From Cunninghamia lanceolata (taxonomy: Eukaryota; Streptophyta; Pinopsida; Cupressales; Cupressaceae): 64,000 nt of DNA. The notes below the pieces were generated by a model, which was not told where the DNA came from, did not search any database, and saw nothing but the letters and a program-made list of their open reading frames with translations. The stretch lies in the NCBI GenBank assembly GCA_027924645.1, contig BSBN01000252.1, positions 3,968,001-4,032,000 of the forward strand, given 5' to 3'. Positions 47,086 through 59,717 of the stretch are shown here, piece after piece (positions within the stretch are counted from its first letter, which is position 1; each line of letters begins with the position of its first letter). The position numbers and the translations under genes were made by a program.

Positions 47086-48375
47086 GTCACATAACAGCTG
47101 TGCACCAAGAGGTTAAAAGGAACCAATCAAGATAACCACACATGAATAGCAAATGTGTCTTGACAGATTATATAAACTTCCTATAGGTTTGCATTTATCC
47201 TTTAACCTTTTTACATCAGCCCTCAATTGTGCAAACCTCCTAGTTGTTATATGCAAATGATTTGTATCCTTGCATTCTTATCGGCAAATACAGTGAACTG
47301 ATTTGAATCCTTGTATAACCAATTTGTAGGTACAGTTAATTGATTTGAGTTTTTGCATTCACAATTAAAAAATCACAACGAGATGGTTTGAATCCTTGAG
47401 TTTTAAGTAAAATGAAATGGGTGAGACCAGTGCCTTGTTGGGTAAATGGAGTCAAATGAAAATCTGAGATAAGTGGCTTATATTTGGTAGTAATTCTAAT
47501 TGTTTGGCACACTAATATTGGTTAATAACTTGTATAACCGTGCAAGGAAATAATTGACAGACTCTTCTTAATAATCCAACTGACACAACCAGGTTACTTG
47601 TAATTTATCAAAAGGATCTTTAATACCTACTTGAAGGAACTAATTGAATAAATCAAACAAGAACAATAGATGATATCAACTTGGAAACAAAATGCCAACC
47701 CTAATTATGTGGTTCTTCTTACTGATCTAATTAATACTCCTAGATTACTATGATTTGAAAATAGTGTTGGTAAGATTTTTGGGATATCTTCAATGGGGCT
47801 TTCGGTATCACTAAAAGTAACATAGGGGAGAGGACCCAATTGCTGAGCATGTTCCAATAGTTGTGATAGTGTTTGTGGACTTAAGGCTCAATATTTTTAA
47901 AACTTTAGCAGTACTAGTTGTAACTTTAAGGTTGTTAGTGTTGACTATAAGTACCTATAATTGAATGAAATGTGCCCTTTAGATTTAAAAACAACCAATT
48001 ATGTGATGCCACATCAGCACACCAACAAAACATGACTTAATGAACAACTATTGGTCCACCTTTGTTTCAGGAACTATTAGACACCTTAACAAAAAGCATG
48101 CTGAGGAAATATTGGTCCACCTTTGGTCAAGACCATTGCCCTTAGACCTCACTCTAGTTTTAAAAAGAAAAAAATAAAAAACATTTTGAACCATGCTAGA
48201 TGGAAAAACAACATTTTTATTTTTAATTTTTGACTTTTTTCCAATTAAATCCCAAATATTTTAATTATATTTATTCTTCTAGTTTGCTAAGTCAATCTTT
48301 ATCCTAAGTAATGCTCCTATGGCCCTAGCAAAGATACAAACACATGGCTTCACAAAGAGATAGCAATTTTGGACT
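47086..48375. other. no gene recognised
   Basis: AT-rich, no motif-bearing ORF. ATTGGTCCACCTTTG occurs twice, near 48050 and 48110. No transposon terminus was found. Confidence 0.4.
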
Positions 48376-48632
48376 AAATGATACAAACTTCTTTCTACCA
48401 TAATTCATGATTCCATATTATAATTTTTGTTTTTGATGCCATGGATATCATAATTGATAAGTTTTATATTCCTTAAACACTTTGACAATATTTATATATC
48501 TAAAAAATGATACAAACTTCTTTCTACCATAATTCATGATTCCATATTATAATTTTTGTTTTTGATGCCATGGATATTATAATTGATAAGTTTTATATTC
48601 CTAAAACACTTTGACAATATTCATATATCTAA
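48376..48632 (+). repeat. 129-bp direct tandem duplication
   Basis: Two nearly identical units start at 48376 and 48505 with AAATGATACAAACTTC. They differ at a handful of positions. A looser direct repeat with AACCATCATAAATTTT lies just after, at about 48824-48950. Confidence 0.9.
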
Positions 48633-49236
48633 AAATGTTGTTTCTTTTATACTTGATCTTAGTAGCTTCTATTAGATTAGTTTATTGTGTCTTTAAAACT
48701 TATTTAATAAAGGATGCATGAAACCGATTTTAAATCCTTAAAAATCTCTATATTTAATTGCCTAGTCTTCACTGAGTTTTGACCGAATCTGAGGTCAAAA
48801 AGAGTCCAAACTAGTCGGATCAAACCATCATAAATTTTTATATGACAGACAGCTATGACAAGAGTCAATACTAGAACCTATAGTAGCAGAAATCACAATG
48901 AACCTATAGTAGAGGAAACCATCATAAATTTTATATGGCAGGCAACTGTGATATATCAATTTAAATAATAAGGAAGCACTAAAATGGAGACAACCAAATA
49001 ATTGAATAAATTTAACAAACAATTTATACCAATACAGCGCCACAGAATTAGAGATTTTCCATTAACTTCTTCTAAATTATGCTTGCAACATGGTCTTTGA
49101 GTTTGTAAATATTATGGAACTTTTTCTACTGTCTACCACTACTAGCTCCTCTCTTTCCCCTATATCTTTTTATCGGGTCTTGGTCTCTCTTTTTATAGGA
49201 GAGGCAAACAAGCTTCAAACCCATTACAATAGAAAA

Positions 49237-49545
49237 GACATAACTGTTAAGAAAATACTTTTAAACTTAACAAAATGTTTTTAATTAGAAAAGACCAATC
49301 CATTATTCACCGAATATAAACCCGTGACCATTCAAGGCCTGAGTAAGGCATTCTATTTTCTGATGTGGAATCTCCTCTTCACATTCAATCCTCTTCAGAA
49401 CCTAAATATGTTCATAACTATTAAGAAAATACTTTTAAACTTAACAAAATGTTTTTAATTAGAAAACACCAATATGTTAATCTGCGAATAGAAGCCCGTG
49501 ACCATTCAAGGCCTAAGAAAGCCTTTCTATTTTTCCATAAGGTGC
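49237..49545 (+). repeat. two direct copies of a ~130-bp segment
   Basis: About 49240-49366 and 49413-49540 share AAGAAAATACTTTTAAACTT, AATGTTTTTAATTAGAAAA and CCGTGACCATTCAAGGCCT. They are offset by about 172 bp and are followed by the 3' end of the copy B ORF on the other strand. Confidence 0.85.
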
Positions 49546-49624
49546 TTCATTTGTCTACTAGCTAATTTACTCCCTCTGAAGAAATCATGGCAACATCAGT
49601 CGTATCAATTGCTCTGCACAGGAA

Positions 49625-52572
49625 CATATTAATTTCAGATAAATGTTTAATATACTCCTATTTTGCATGTGTCAGCATTAAGGGCTATCCCTTTCATGTC
49701 GTGCTCCATGTTCATCATTTTCTTAAGATACTTGTGAATATTCTACATGATCATATCTTCATTATTGATTTCTTTTAAAGTAGTATTTAGAACTATGGAT
49801 ACATCTTCCTTCCACTCTTCATATTTTTGTGGTTCTCTAGTATCATCATGAATTGAGGGAGTGCTATCAAAAGAATTCAACTCCTTATTTAATTTATTAT
49901 GATACTTTTCATGCATCTTGACCAACTTATCATACATCTGCAATTCTTGTTCTGTTAAAAGTTTTTTGTCTGAAAGTTTCTCTTTCCTTTCCATCATCCT
50001 CTCCTGCAATCTTTTGTTTTCTATAATGGCTAAATATGTTTGTTGGAAGGATTTCCAACAAGTATCTACACATTCCCACATCTTTTTGAACCTTTCTTTT
50101 ATTATTTCAGAGGCCACGGTGTATTTGAGGGTCTTTACTTCCCTAAAAATATTCTCACATTTTTTCTGGGATTTAGCATGGCATTCTTTCCAATAGATTA
50201 CATCTGTTAATGCCTCTATCATTTCTTTGTCTTTTTGGATCCATGGGGAATGTACCTCAGATGTAGAAGAAGAAGCTCTTTCATTGTGTTATATTAATTC
50301 TTTCTTCATCTTGTCATTTTCCTTGATTAATTTCTCAATCTGGGCCTTAGTGAACTTTGCTACATTAACATTTAGTTTAGCAGTTTCCAAGGGATCTATG
50401 TCTCCTATCCTTTTGACCAAGAGGTGACCAAACATTTGATTTGGGTCACTGGTTATTATTGGTCTCTTATCTTGGGGATAAAAAGACCAAATCAATAAAG
50501 TGTCTTCATCTGCATTACACCCCAACCATGAGTTATATACTTTGTCACTTGCTTCCTCTCTCAAACTCAATGTTTTATCTTCCCTCCTCCTGAATGTGTC
50601 AAATATAATGGCAGAGCTCATACCCCAACCTGGCACAAGTACCTTGGCTTCTTGGAGTAGTTGTCTTCCTCTTTCTAGAGTAATAGACTCCATTTCTCTG
50701 TCAATCTCTTTTTTCAATTTCTCCAAGGCGGCAGTTTCTTGTTCAGGGGTAGTATCTTTCATTTTTTGCCTCATTTTATTTCCTTGATATTCATATACAA
50801 AAGATTTAAATTTAGGAGTCTTAATAAATTCATCATCAGAGACAAACTTCTGAGCAGCCATAACTCTAATGTCATCAAACAAATCCTCAGAAGTCTCAAA
50901 TTTTACATGGTTCAATTCTGCAGGAGGCTCATAATGTGGAAAAATAGGAGCACTTATTGTTTGCATTTGTTCAATCTCATCATCACTCACTTCTTCATCT
51001 ATATCTGTATCTACAGAAAATGATACTTCAGGGGTTGGCTGTGAAGGTATGTGAGTCAGAGGCTGCACCTCTTGAGCTTGTGCCCCAGAGTATTGTATGT
51101 AATCTGTATCAAAAGCAATTAAAGGCACACCCTCAATTATCTCATTTGCATGAGCAATAAGCTGCTCAACTCTTGATAGTGGGTCTTCAATTTCAGAAAA
51201 GGATCTTGAGTATGAAGGAACATTCTTGCATTTCCAATCCTATGCAAGTAGAATTTTATTAAATATAGCCATTCTATCTTCAATAGAGGCTTTGTCTCTA
51301 TTTCTAATTGTATCTACTTCTAAAAAAAGATCTTCATAACTAGACAGACCCTAGATCTATGAATAAAACCCTCTGTATCAAAACCTTTTCTTTCATCTCC
51401 TATTGGGAGATCACACTGTGCTAGTTTGGCATTGACTTCTTTATAACCCTCATTCATGACTATTGTGAATTCCCCAAAGCAGAAAGTGCTAGGCATGAAT
51501 GATTGTTTGTTGTTCCTCTTTAGATGAAAAGCATGAGATTTAGCCATTTGTCTCACAATTTCTAAGTATGCAATTCTGTCTGGGACAACCCTAGGCAATA
51601 GATAAGGGAAACCCTCAAATCCATAGACTCATATCATGGTGCAGTCTAAAAAGGCATACCAATCTCCCCAATTATGATTCACCTTAGTCTTTGGATAGTT
51701 TTCCTTTGGCCTAAGAAACCTTTGTATACTGGGAGAGAGGCTATAGTCATCAGAATATCCCAATAGTTGCATTAGAGGCTTCACAAAATATTCTTCAAAG
51801 CAAAAATAATGAGATCTGTCAAAATGATAATCCCACAGTGAAGTCCACATTTGCACTGGTTTTGGGTCCCCATTGTCAAATGAGTCAAATTTTCATCTCT
51901 AAACTCCACCATCCTCTACCATGCCCTTTGTTCAAAAGTAAATGCATTAAAAAAGAGTAGTGTTTGAAATTAATCTTATCACTATTATGTTTGATTTTCT
52001 CCGATCCATGGTTTAGAGCATTAGCTATGTAACTTGCATAATCAAAAGGCCTTGCTCCCTTTGTTTGAATATTTGTAGATAACACCATAGGTGCAATTGA
52101 CATTTGTGGGGGAACCTCGAGACCTAAGACTTGACCAACAACATAATAAGTGTAATGAAAGTACTCCTCAAATAATTCTTCAAAAAATGGAGGGTTCTCA
52201 GCATTGGAAAATTTCCCCATCTGACCCTTGTCATCTTTTGGCCTGTGTAAAGCTAACTTGCCTCTCTTATAACTGGTGTCCATATGTCTATACTCTAGCA
52301 ATAGGTCTCTGACTGTAATGGGCATATCAAAGCCACATTCCAATTGAAAAACATTCGCAATGAAATCCTTGGAAAGCACCAGTATATTGTCACTAGTGTG
52401 TGATCTAATAGTTCTTGTTTTTGGGTCATATTTACTAGCTAAGGCTTTAATCAAATCCACGTTCATAAAGACATTAGACACTATTAGCCTTGCTAAATTT
52501 AACCTCCAAGGGTTGTAGATAGGTTCATACCTATATTGTTTCTTGAAATGATACAAAAACAATTGATACCTA
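49625..52572 (-). pseudogene. unclassified transposon-associated ORF family, copy B
   Basis: Diverged relative of 12069-15151 on the opposite strand. Blocks in order: YHFKKQYRYEPIYNPWRLNL (from about 52560), VLSKDFIANVFQLE, SIAPMVLSTNIQ, KHYSFLMHLL, then HNWGDWYAFLDCTMI, AYLEIVRQ, DDEFIKTPKFKSFVYEY, SITLERGRQLLQE, NVNVAKFTKAQIEKL, and a Lys/Glu-rich helical tail ending near 49743, with possible further traces to ~49625. The frame changes near 51870 and 51320, and several stops are present. The first ~85 codons found in copy A are missing, so it is 5' truncated near 52572. The amino-acid likeness without close DNA identity implies two old, independent insertions. Function unknown. Confidence 0.65.
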
Positions 52573-54056
52573 TAGTGCCCCTCATCTCGTCGTCCATCAG
52601 ATTGATGTTTGCTTAAACTTTATAGTGTCCTAGACCGTAGATGATGGATCTCTTGTTATCTTGTTACTTCATTGTGAACCTGATTGTTATGATAACAGTT
52701 GTTGATGTTGGATTTTATCTTTTTATGTTTTAGAATTTGATAAATGAACTAGATGTTACAAATGTTTTGATGTTAATTGCGATATTGGATTGAATGTTTT
52801 ATGTTGTTGATTAATATCAGATACCATGTTCAATGTAGTTAATTGTTTATACATAAACGTGAATGGAACAGTGTTGTATTACTCGCTTTCGAGTACCCTA
52901 CACCACTGCGATTTCCATTCACTATAGGACTGTATGTGGATATATATCTTGAATGTTTAACCGTGCGTTGTTGCAGGAATGCAGGTACTAGGCATCGACT
53001 CCACCTGATTACAGGTCTGAGCGTGCCTTCGCCAATGGATTAGTTGTTGGAGTTAACGTGAGGTCCCATGTCAGTGTGGTCTGGTTGTCAGTTTATCCTC
53101 TTGGTCATTGTCTGTCATTCGATCACAATTTGCGGACAAGTAATCTTGCACCTTGGAGTCTAACTAGGTTAGAAAGTGTCTGAATGTGTAAGGTGTCATT
53201 GTGCTTTAATTAGAATCATATTACGGAAAGTATAATGTCGATAATTGTTGATTATTGTTGTAAATAAATTATTATTTTATTAGAAGTATAGTTAAATAAA
53301 GATTGTAAGAGGTTTTGTATTATTTAATATAATATTATTTACAATAAATATTTAAATAAATAAAATAGTTGTAAGTTATGTTGTAATTAGTGATTTACAA
53401 CTAAATTAAAAAAATAAATTAATATATAGTTGTACAATTATTGGATTGTTGTATTGTTATAACTTTATTAAATAAAATATGCTTGGTCGGCTATAAAATA
53501 ATTAAATGTTGTCGGATTTGTGTTTTAATATTTAAAAAAGAATAACCTCTTGGGATTATTAAATTAAATAAAAATATTAGTAGAGAAGGGAGATGCATGG
53601 GATCACGTGCCGAGTCCCTTGGAAGAAGGAAGGGGCTGTGTTATAAAAGAAAAGCTTGTAGAGGCAAAGAGGACAGCATTCCAGGTAGAAGCAGAAAGAA
53701 GAAGACTGGAATAAGAAGCTTGGAACTACAGCAACTGAAGCAGACTCGTCGATTTGACGCCGCAGCCAGGTTCCTTTAAATGCATAATTCCTTTCCTCTG
53801 AATTTTGAATCTACAGGTGTTGATTGTTTCCTTGTTTCTAAATGGATTGTCTTGGTCGAATTTATGCTTCGAGAGATATTTCAATTTGCAATTAAGTTGT
53901 TTTCTGCGTTTACGCCATTTCTGTGTAGGAGTTGGAAAAGAACCGAAGTCTGAAACACAATTAAGATTTAATCATGAACTTTTCTTTTGCAAATCCCTTA
54001 TCCTCTCATCCACTAACTATTCTGTCTAACAGTACCTGGAATCGTTTCAAATTCCC
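52573..54056. other. AT-rich, LTR-like sequence without ORF
   Basis: 52850-53150 is moderately GC-rich with GGAGTTAACGTGAGGTCCC at about 53049. 53220-53580 is built of TAAATAAA-like words. At 53641 a TATA-like TTATAAAAG is followed by a purine-rich leader and CAGCCAGGTTCCT near 53762. A similar leader and CCAGGTTCCTATGCATAATT occurs near 62488. The pattern suggests LTRs of one family, but no borders were found. Confidence 0.3.
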
Positions 54057-54954
54057 TTATCTTTTATCAATTTCCAGGCCGTTTCTGCCCTTTCCGCATA
54101 GTCGTTGGGCATAAAGCATCAGCACAAGCCGCTCCAATCCACTGCCATAAGATTTACGCCTCACGAAATATAGGCTGAGGAATATTAAAACCCCCGCCGC
54201 CGGAAGCAAAACCCCAAGGGCTACTGATATTTTCGTCTTGCTGCTACTTGTTTTCCTTTCATAACTCCTCCAGGGAATCAAACCTCCGACCATGGATGGC
54301 AACTCCAACAAATTCTGCGCGCTGAGAAGATAGTAAGCCGCGTTAGGGCCAAGCTCTTCATAGCTATTGATGCCTCCTCCGACGTATACGATCACAAATA
54401 GCTCGCAGTTATTATTCGCCTTTCCGTCTTTAGCCGTCAATTGACGGAGAACTCTCGCCATGGCTCGTACGCAGGCGTGACAGAAAAATTGGCCCTTGGA
54501 ACCGTTGCAGGATCTCTTGATTTCGGAAGTATTGACAGCGTTTTCTAAGGCATATTTATTCTGAATCCTGTGACATTGTGTAGGGTCGTTGACAAAATCG
54601 TGCGGCTCCATTTTGCAGCCATGGAAAACATTATTTTGTGCGTCTACTCCTTGGGACTCCATTTGCCGCTGTATGGCATCCATGCAAACCCTAGAAGTCT
54701 GGATGTCCTCTAGAAGAAATGAACCAGTGCTGTGCATCCTTGAAAAGAGCAGGATCCGCATTAAATCATTGATGGCCTCGCAGCAGTGTGTTCCTTGTTT
54801 ACATTTTTTTAACGATCCATGGATGAGAAGACAAGTAACTCACATTTAACAGACAATTTCCCGTTAGGGTTTCTGCTGCTGCTGGTGAGATCTGATACGC
54901 CCCAGCGGAACTCAACAACAATATCAGAAAACAAATCAAGGTAATTCCACACAT
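54057..54954 (-). pseudogene. SPARK-domain receptor-like protein, kinase missing
   Basis: ATG at 54954 begins a signal peptide (MCGITLICFLILLLSSAGAY). After a Cys (GNCLLN) the frame is broken by a run of seven A (plus-strand T 54804-54810); one base fewer would join it to the next frame. That frame contains THCCEAINDL, a CMDAIQ block, HGCKMEP, QCHRIQ, a FFCHACVRA pair and NNCELFVIVYV, a cysteine spacing like the SPARK ectodomain of plant receptor-like kinases. A Ser/Lys stretch and a membrane segment (ISVALGVLLPAAGVLIFLSL, about 54220-54160) follow, then RRKS and only ~35 further residues before TAA. No kinase domain is visible downstream. A DUF26 receptor is less likely because the C-x8-C-x2-C pattern is absent. 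This is the one host-like gene in the window. Confidence 0.55.
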
Positions 54955-54999
54955 GGCTTCCTGTAAATCAGTCTGCAACCATCTTAGCACAAACACTCC

Positions 55000-57900
55000 T
55001 TCTAATAACAGTTTGCTCTGTGATTAGGAGGAAGTTTCCGAACATTCAGTTAATGCCTTCCAGCAAATCATCCAAACAGCGAATAACCATTATTTTGGAA
55101 AAACAAGCGTACTTATTTGAGCCTCATTGAAATCAGAATTCACATGGGAGGCATCCTCTAGCTTACATTCCAAGTTGCAGATAAGTTGAGAATTAAAAAT
55201 TGAAGGATAGTCAGATTATATTTCCCACAAGCTTGAAAATAATATTCCCACATGGTTGCCATTGGAAAGGCAAAGTCTGAAGCACACAAAACAAATTTAA
55301 TTTGAAGGCATCTGTGACAAACTTGTATAATATTTGCTTTTGATTAAAACAAGAGGCAATGGAAGTAGGTAGATTACACAACAAAGAGGCCCAAGCCACC
55401 TAATCTACTGACAAAAGTGAACCCAATAGTACTACCATTAACAAGCTTGAATCTATATATATATAAAGAAGATGCTACAATACAAAGGCAACAGAACAAA
55501 ACTATAATAATACCAAGACACCAAATAGCGTGAATATCATTTACATGATTGCAATTTGTAGTGTATACGATAGGAATTTGACCACCGGAGGTATGTTTCT
55601 TTTGCACCTAGATAACAGTTGGTAGAGAATCATTGTTCAGATCCCTAAGTAGGTCCCAATGCTTTTTGTTCTTTTATTGTGTGTTTCTGGAGGTCCGTGT
55701 CATCTTAGGAGAACCTGTCTATGACTTGTACAAGTGACAGAGATAATCGACAACATAAACGGTCAACCTTGTGATTTATGAATAGGCAAAGCCTCAGTAG
55801 GCAGCATGCTAATAGCACAGTACTTCTCATCATCCTCAGTTTCTTTATGTGCAGTCTTCAATGTTTTGAATTAACTGAATATCCATCTCAGAAGCATGGA
55901 GAATATTTGTTATGGTTATTTGAAAGGCTATGATAATTGGAAGCGCCATTTGAATAATCTGTTGATGGAACGACATTAGATTAGATGTAAAAGCATAGGG
56001 GAAATCTAACATGATTAGTACTATGGTTGATGGCTAATACCTTGGGCTCTGCCTTTGTCAAACTGCAATATAGGAATGGTATGCTAAGTCAATGTTATTT
56101 TAGGGGAGGATCGATTACAGCAGCAGGTAGATTAGAAGCCATCCACAATCCAAGCATTAGAAATACCTAGAATTAAGATGAGTCCTTTAAATCAGAGCCT
56201 AGTGCAGATGCATCTGATAATCCATTTATGGTGGAGACCGAGTTAGATTGAGGTTTCTGATGGAATATGGATACAGATGGTTCAGTTTGGAATGCAGTCA
56301 GTGGAGGTTATTTTCCCTTCTCTTTTGCTGTTGTAAGCAATCTCAATATTTGTAATTTGAGTAGCAAAATGGTGTCAGATGTTTTGATTTCTAATTTATA
56401 TGGTACTGAGCATTTAGCAATAGAAACATACATGAAAATGGTAGTCTATACATGTAGAGCTGTATGTTTTGGGTGATGTCTATCTGCAGTGGTATACGTT
56501 ATCCTCCTTAAAGCCAATAAGCATCTCAGTAAACGGTGGAGGATTTACCCATGCAGATCACACCCTTAGTGGAGTTTAGCGTCTTGTTCCTCATACACAG
56601 TGAACATTTCATAACCTTAGAGTCTCAGATTGTATTCTGCAATCTTATTATGGAATATCTCATCCACATTATGCTCTAAGGCCTCGTGGTGCCATGAGTG
56701 TCTCAAGAAATCTGTGGTGCCATCATGGATTATTGCTTTTAAGTCATATGGTAGATCTAATAGCTATCTCCATATTCTTGAGGTTTAACTTTATCTTTTG
56801 CATTTAGGGTGCCATTTATAAGGAAACCTTGGAAACCACTATACATATCAAGACATAATCCTCTACTCTCATTGTCGCTCGACATATAGGCTATTGTTGT
56901 GCATCCAGCTGTCCACAACATCAGCAAGTAATTAGTTAATCCATAATTTCATATTTCCATGTGATCCCATTTAGGAGTTGTTCTCTGTTTAGGAGTTGTG
57001 GTTTTGATATTACTTGGAAGCATTATTAAGGTGTTGGGATCTCAAAGAACATCCTTGGAACCTTCGAAACATTAATCCTCAAACCTATTGCCTTCGTTTT
57101 CTGTGACCATTGACTTTCGTGAAAAATATTGTGTTAGAAAGAAAATTGTTGAAGTGTTACCGCCAATTATATCAATTGCAAGTTTGAAGGAGTTAGATGG
57201 ATGCTACCAGAAGTTATTAGACTAAACTAATATCATCCATTTCAATGGTTAAGCAGTCATTAACAATTTCACACCACCTCTGCGATCAGTGCTTACAATT
57301 CAATAGGTTATTACACTTGAAAACAGTTATAGTAGAAGCTTTTACCAGAAAACTGTAATGCCTTGGGAACGAACATAGTTGATACATCTATTAAGTTTTG
57401 ACGGCGTGAGAATGTCTAGTCCCGATCTTCTTCTTAGACAGATTTAAATCATCTTTGATTAAAACATTTCAGAGACATCGTTATGATGAAGAAATCCAAG
57501 CCTAGTAAACTGTTATCTGATTGAGGTCAAGAATATCTGAAGGACCATATTAGGGTAGAACTTAGAGGAAAACGAAAACATTGATGATGGTAGGACCTTT
57601 GTCCTCGTTGTATTGTCGTATAGTTATAAGGTATCATTTTAGTACTTAATCCAACGTTGGAAAGGTAAGTTAATCAGGGTAAAATTTGTTATACTTGTGT
57701 TTTATAATCTATCTTTTGAAACAAATGTAGAATATTTAAATAATTTAATTGTAATGTATTAGTATAATTGTTGTATTTATTGTGAAATCAATTAGTTTGA
57801 TTTAAAGAGATAATGTAATCAATTGTTGATTTCATTACAAAGTTATTTATGATGAGTCAAGAAGGAATTTTAGTGTTTAATTTCTAGAATCTGAATTGTA

Positions 57901-58350
57901 CTGTGTGAGTTAAGTATTTCTATTGTCTTAAAGAGTCGAATTGAGAGTGGTCATACTCGAAATTCCAGAGGCTTAGTTTGTCGTAGTGTGGATGGATGTT
58001 TTTGTATTTGTGACGTTATAACGATTATGTGATTCAAATTTAGTATGAAGTATAATGGAGTATTGACTAAGATGATTATGTGTTTTGCGATATAATATTC
58101 TCTGGATGAGATATTTAACCAGTGGTGACTATCTTGTATCCGTTTTGTCGTAATTGTTGTTGGAGAGACTTGGTATCTGTAAAAGTGTAAAATGTTGTAA
58201 TGCTATAGGCGATGGATAACAATTGGTGTTATGATTCTGTTTGTAATGCAAGAGGGTTTATGCCTTGCAGTGAACATGTATGAGTAATGTTATAATGCCT
58301 TGTATGATGGTTAAGGTTTACTAGGTGTTAGGAAGGAGAGTGGCTTTCAA
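55000..58350. other. no gene recognised
   Basis: Upstream flank of the SPARK remnant and beyond. All ORFs are short and without motifs. Some stretches (about 56100-57600) have mixed composition, as decayed coding transposon sequence would, but I could not read any family from them. 57700-57850 is AT-rich. Confidence 0.4.
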
Positions 58351-58353
58351 TGT

Positions 58354-58669
58354 GGGGTCGGCGCCCAAAGTGGCAGTCAGGATAACCCGTTGAAAGTAGA
58401 TTAATCAAGTGATAACCTAAAATGAACTAGGGGGTTAAGGGTAGTTTTCACATTAAACAAGATTAATGGATTCCTCTCCCATGGCTTGTAGTGCTTGTAT
58501 AGACTAAGGATGGGTAGAGAAGGCCTGGTTGGCATGATTGACTTCCTTGTCCTCATGAAAGGAAGGTCGATTCCGCATGTGTCACCCTATGGGGCCGGCG
58601 CCTAGTGAGAGGCTGTCAGGATAACCATAGATGGGGGCCGGCGCCTAGTGAGAGGCTGTCAGGATAACC
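58354..58669 (+). repeat. 36-bp GGCCGGCGCC repeat, two exact and one diverged copy
   Basis: A 36-base unit beginning GGGGCCGGCGCCTAGTGAGA and ending CTGTCAGGATAACC is identical at 58591-58626 and 58634-58669. A diverged copy with GGCGCCCAAAGTGGCAGTCA starts at 58354. They are unusually GC-rich for their surroundings. Confidence 0.9.
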
Positions 58670-59717
58670 CATGATAGGACCATGCGATGACACTCTCCCT
58701 TCTACAACCTAGCATTCCTTGTTTGGTCTCTCCACTTATGTTATGTTTCGCCTCTGGAAGTTAAGTTGTGTTGTATTGTTATTGCCATGTGTTGTATTGG
58801 CGTTTGGTCATCCTTTGTTCTTGTTTGTCTTTTGTCTACCTGATTGTTATTGTTTGGGACCTCATGTTAACTCCTAGCTCAGGGGGTGGACCTTAGGGTT
58901 CCACATGGTCGGGTGGAAGAGCTATTTTATCCATTGGTTATTCTTGTCAAGATCATATGCAGAAAAGGATTTGTTCCAGTCGTACTTGCACCAGTGATGA
59001 AGATGTATGTGTATAATCTTGTACCAGATTTGTGTAACAGAACATTCTTTATGTATGCAATCTTGATGTAGGCTTAAAATGGCAATGTATTGATGTCATG
59101 ATGTACCTATATGAAAGCATTTCAGTTATGTATTTAATCATGCAGATTCCGTTATTTGATGTTATGCAATGAATGTGAATATGTTATTTAATTGAGCATG
59201 GTTTTGGATCAGATACTGATGTATGTTAAATTATGTTAGTAGGTTTGTAAAGTAATGCAGCCTTGTATCCTTAGAGAATATGTCGTAGTTAGTTATGTTA
59301 ACATTATTTGTTATCTTAAACATTTAAAAAAAAAATGTTCCTGTTTCATGTAGCATAAATGTGTATTTCTTTGAGGTGTACAAGGCGGGCGTTGCAATAC
59401 CCTCGAAGAGGGGTCCAAACATCTCCTAACTCCTTATAGTCGTCTATCAATTTATCTATGGAGGGATTAGTCTGGGCACTTCTTTTTGGTCTCGGCCCAG
59501 ACCTTGGGCATTGGTCAATTAAATCTTGATTCAGTAATCTTTTCTTGACCTTCTACTTTTTAGCTTTATGTTTCTCTGGATTATTTTCCATAATGCAGAC
59601 TCCAAAGCTTCTACACAGTATAAATTTATAGTCAGGACTGATATACTTACTTGAAATATATTTTTGGTTGGCCTTTTTTTGCTCCTTGCTCTGTGAGAGG
59701 TCAAAATTTCTTTCTCC
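58670..59717. other. no gene recognised
   Basis: No motif-bearing ORF. GGGACCTCATGTTAACTCC at about 58857 is the near-exact reverse complement of a word at about 53049. Confidence 0.4.

Noticed and set aside
38936..49100. CACTA terminal inverted repeats around the transposase
   Set aside because: I scanned both flanks for CACTACAA-type ends and found none in the right orientation; the borders stay undefined.
54057..54954. DUF26 (cysteine-rich repeat secretory) receptor
   Set aside because: The C-x8-C-x2-C signature is absent; the CC pair, spaced single cysteines and FFCHAC block fit the SPARK ectodomain better.
52850..58920. Inverted pair GGAGTTAAC-TGAGGTCCC at ~53049 and ~58857 as ends of one element
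   Set aside because: Similarity does not extend beyond about 20 bases, so it does not support a shared terminal repeat.
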